A stretch of 64,000 bases of DNA, taken from NCBI GenBank assembly GCA_963751615.1, contig CAVVVG010000005.1, positions 62,001 to 126,000 on the forward strand, in the 5' to 3' direction. Shown piece by piece: positions 63,158 through 64,000 of this stretch (position 1 is the stretch's first letter; each line of letters starts with the position of its first letter). A model generated the notes under the pieces. The model saw nothing but the letters and a program-made list of their open reading frames with translations, did not search any database and was not told where the DNA came from. The stretch is from Palsa-892 sp963751615. Its GTDB lineage: Bacteria; Pseudomonadota; Alphaproteobacteria; Rhizobiales; Xanthobacteraceae. The position numbers and the translations under genes are program-made.

Positions 63158-63628
63158 ATGACGGGTTCCCCGCCTCTCATGGGTGGCATGGAGTCCGTCA
63201 TGTCTTCGCGCTTTGCAGTCCGCGGCAGCGACCGCGAGATCGAAATCGGCACCCAATTTGCGCCGAAGTTCGACGAACATGGTCTCATCGCCTGCATCGT
63301 CGCGGATGCAAACGATGGCGAAGTACTAATGTTCGCACACATGAACGAGGAAGCGCTCGTCCGCACGATCGAGACAGGCGATGCCTGGTTCTGGTCGCGG
63401 TCGCGGCAGCAACTTTGGCGTAAGGGCGAGAGCAGCGGTAATACACTCGCAATCGAGGAAATGCGCGTCGATTGCGACCAGGATGCCATACTTCTGAAGG
63501 TCCGTATTTCCGGAAACGGCGTCGCTTGCCATACCGGCGTGCGCTCTTGCTTTTACCGCAAGCTTCCGGTGAAGCAGCCGGCCGATAAAAACCTTAGCAT
63601 TGGTTTCATCGAAGAACCTAAGCGCTGA
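63158..63628 (+). CDS. hisI: Phosphoribosyl-AMP cyclohydrolase
   Basis: A 156-residue histidine-biosynthesis enzyme opening the ring of phosphoribosyl-AMP. Motifs: EVLMFAHMNEEALVRTIETG, AWFWSRSRQQLWRKGESSGN and VDCDQDAILLKV with metal-binding residues, then GVACHTGVRSCFYR. Only the HisI domain is present, the HisE half being a separate gene as usual in alphaproteobacteria. The ATG at 63158 has AAGG upstream; one at 63200 is also possible. Same strand as folE, 41 bases after it. Confidence 0.93.
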   Translation: MTGSPPLMGGMESVMSSRFAVRGSDREIEIGTQFAPKFDEHGLIACIVADANDGEVLMFAHMNEEALVRTIETGDAWFWSRSRQQLWRKGESSGNTLAIEEMRVDCDQDAILLKVRISGNGVACHTGVRSCFYRKLPVKQPADKNLSIGFIEEPKR

Positions 63629-63735
63629 CGTGTTTTTGTCACGGTTCAAGCTTAAGCAGTTGTCAAATTAAATGCTGCCATTTGGCGTTAAGTATTTGCG
63701 GAATTTCGCCGCCCATTCTCGAAAGAAGGTGATAC

Positions 63736-64000
63736 TTGTTACAGGTGTTTACGAGACAACGTGCACGCGACAACTTTTCCGATCTAGCCCCTGCTGACCG
63801 GCAAGAGCCGAAGGCGGGACGGCCCAAGATTGGCGTCGCCCTCGGCGGCGGCGCTGCACGCGGTTGGGCGCATATCGGCGTCATCAAATCATTGGTCGCA
63901 AACGGGATCGTGCCGGACATCATCGCCGGTACATCTATGGGCGCGCTCGTCGGCGGCGTTTGGGCCGCGGGCAAGCTCGAACAGCTGGAAGAATGGGCGC
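63736..64000 (+). CDS. Patatin-like phospholipase (RssA-type), 3' end cut by window
   Basis: The first 88 residues of a patatin-like lipase. KIGVALGGGAARGWAHIGV has the oxyanion-hole glycine motif, and IAGTSMGALVGG holds the GxSxG catalytic serine. The start at TTG 63736 has AGAAGG upstream; a GTG at 63745 is an alternative. The catalytic aspartate lies beyond the window. These enzymes are usually cytoplasmic phospholipases or lysophospholipases. Confidence 0.88.
   Translation, partial: MLQVFTRQRARDNFSDLAPADRQEPKAGRPKIGVALGGGAARGWAHIGVIKSLVANGIVPDIIAGTSMGALVGGVWAAGKLEQLEEWA

Noticed and set aside
1..64000. tRNA or rRNA genes
   Set aside because: I looked for cloverleaf-like T-arm signatures and rRNA sequence in the gaps and saw none; a tRNA search program would be decisive.

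Overview
The window looks like chromosomal DNA of an alphaproteobacterium of the order Hyphomicrobiales (Bradyrhizobium/Xanthobacteraceae side). This is inferred from the gene set: a GcrA-type cell-cycle regulator, a DUF1134 (EipA-type) envelope protein, BA14K, HdeA/HdeB, LTXXQ and PilZ small proteins, a DUF2336 protein, an Omp25-like beta-barrel and a cyclase-TolB-TPR protein. No rRNA, tRNA, CRISPR array, phage or intact insertion sequence was seen.

Bases 1 to about 39,000 are an accessory-like half. Genes are mostly single transcription units: TTC38-like protein, type II NADH dehydrogenase, adenylate cyclase, crotonase, GcrA, cupin, PilZ, GNAT, alpha/beta hydrolase, amidohydrolase, YiaV/YiaW-like pair, arylsulfatase, alkylsulfatase, double-barrel outer membrane protein, two family-39 glycosyltransferases, DinB, ABC solute-binding protein, L,D-transpeptidase and several small secreted proteins. 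The spaces between them hold many copies of a palindromic repeat, often as a three-hairpin composite, sometimes followed by a terminator-like hairpin. Gene remnants are frequent: a frameshifted DUF1134 gene, a doubly frameshifted HAD phosphatase, a large secreted protein that probably loses its C-terminus by frameshift, a 5'-truncated HdeB copy, a phospholipase-D C-terminus and a GMC-oxidoreductase C-terminus.

Bases 39,000 to 64,000 are compact and core-like, and I found none of the repeats there. They hold a membrane-fused spermidine-synthase-like protein, an FTR1 iron permease, metF-metH, a cobalamin riboswitch with a BtuB-like receptor, cutA, nadK, a DUF2336 gene beside a dead receiver-domain remnant, a nitroreductase / flavin reductase / CoA-ester lyase operon with a convergent MaoC hydratase, thrS, a TAXI solute-binding protein, yidD with a NifU-like scaffold gene, folE, hisI and the start of a patatin-like phospholipase gene.

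Functional themes are sulfate-ester hydrolysis (arylsulfatase, alkylsulfatase and a nearby outer membrane protein) and B12-linked methionine synthesis (metF, metH, riboswitch, btuB). The most surprising observation is that metH, whose start overlaps the metF stop, carries two in-frame stop codons in its first 55 codons. Each lies where a single C-to-T change in a CAA or CGA codon would explain it. Most other lesions look like single-base insertions, so raw-read checking is needed before calling them natural pseudogenes.
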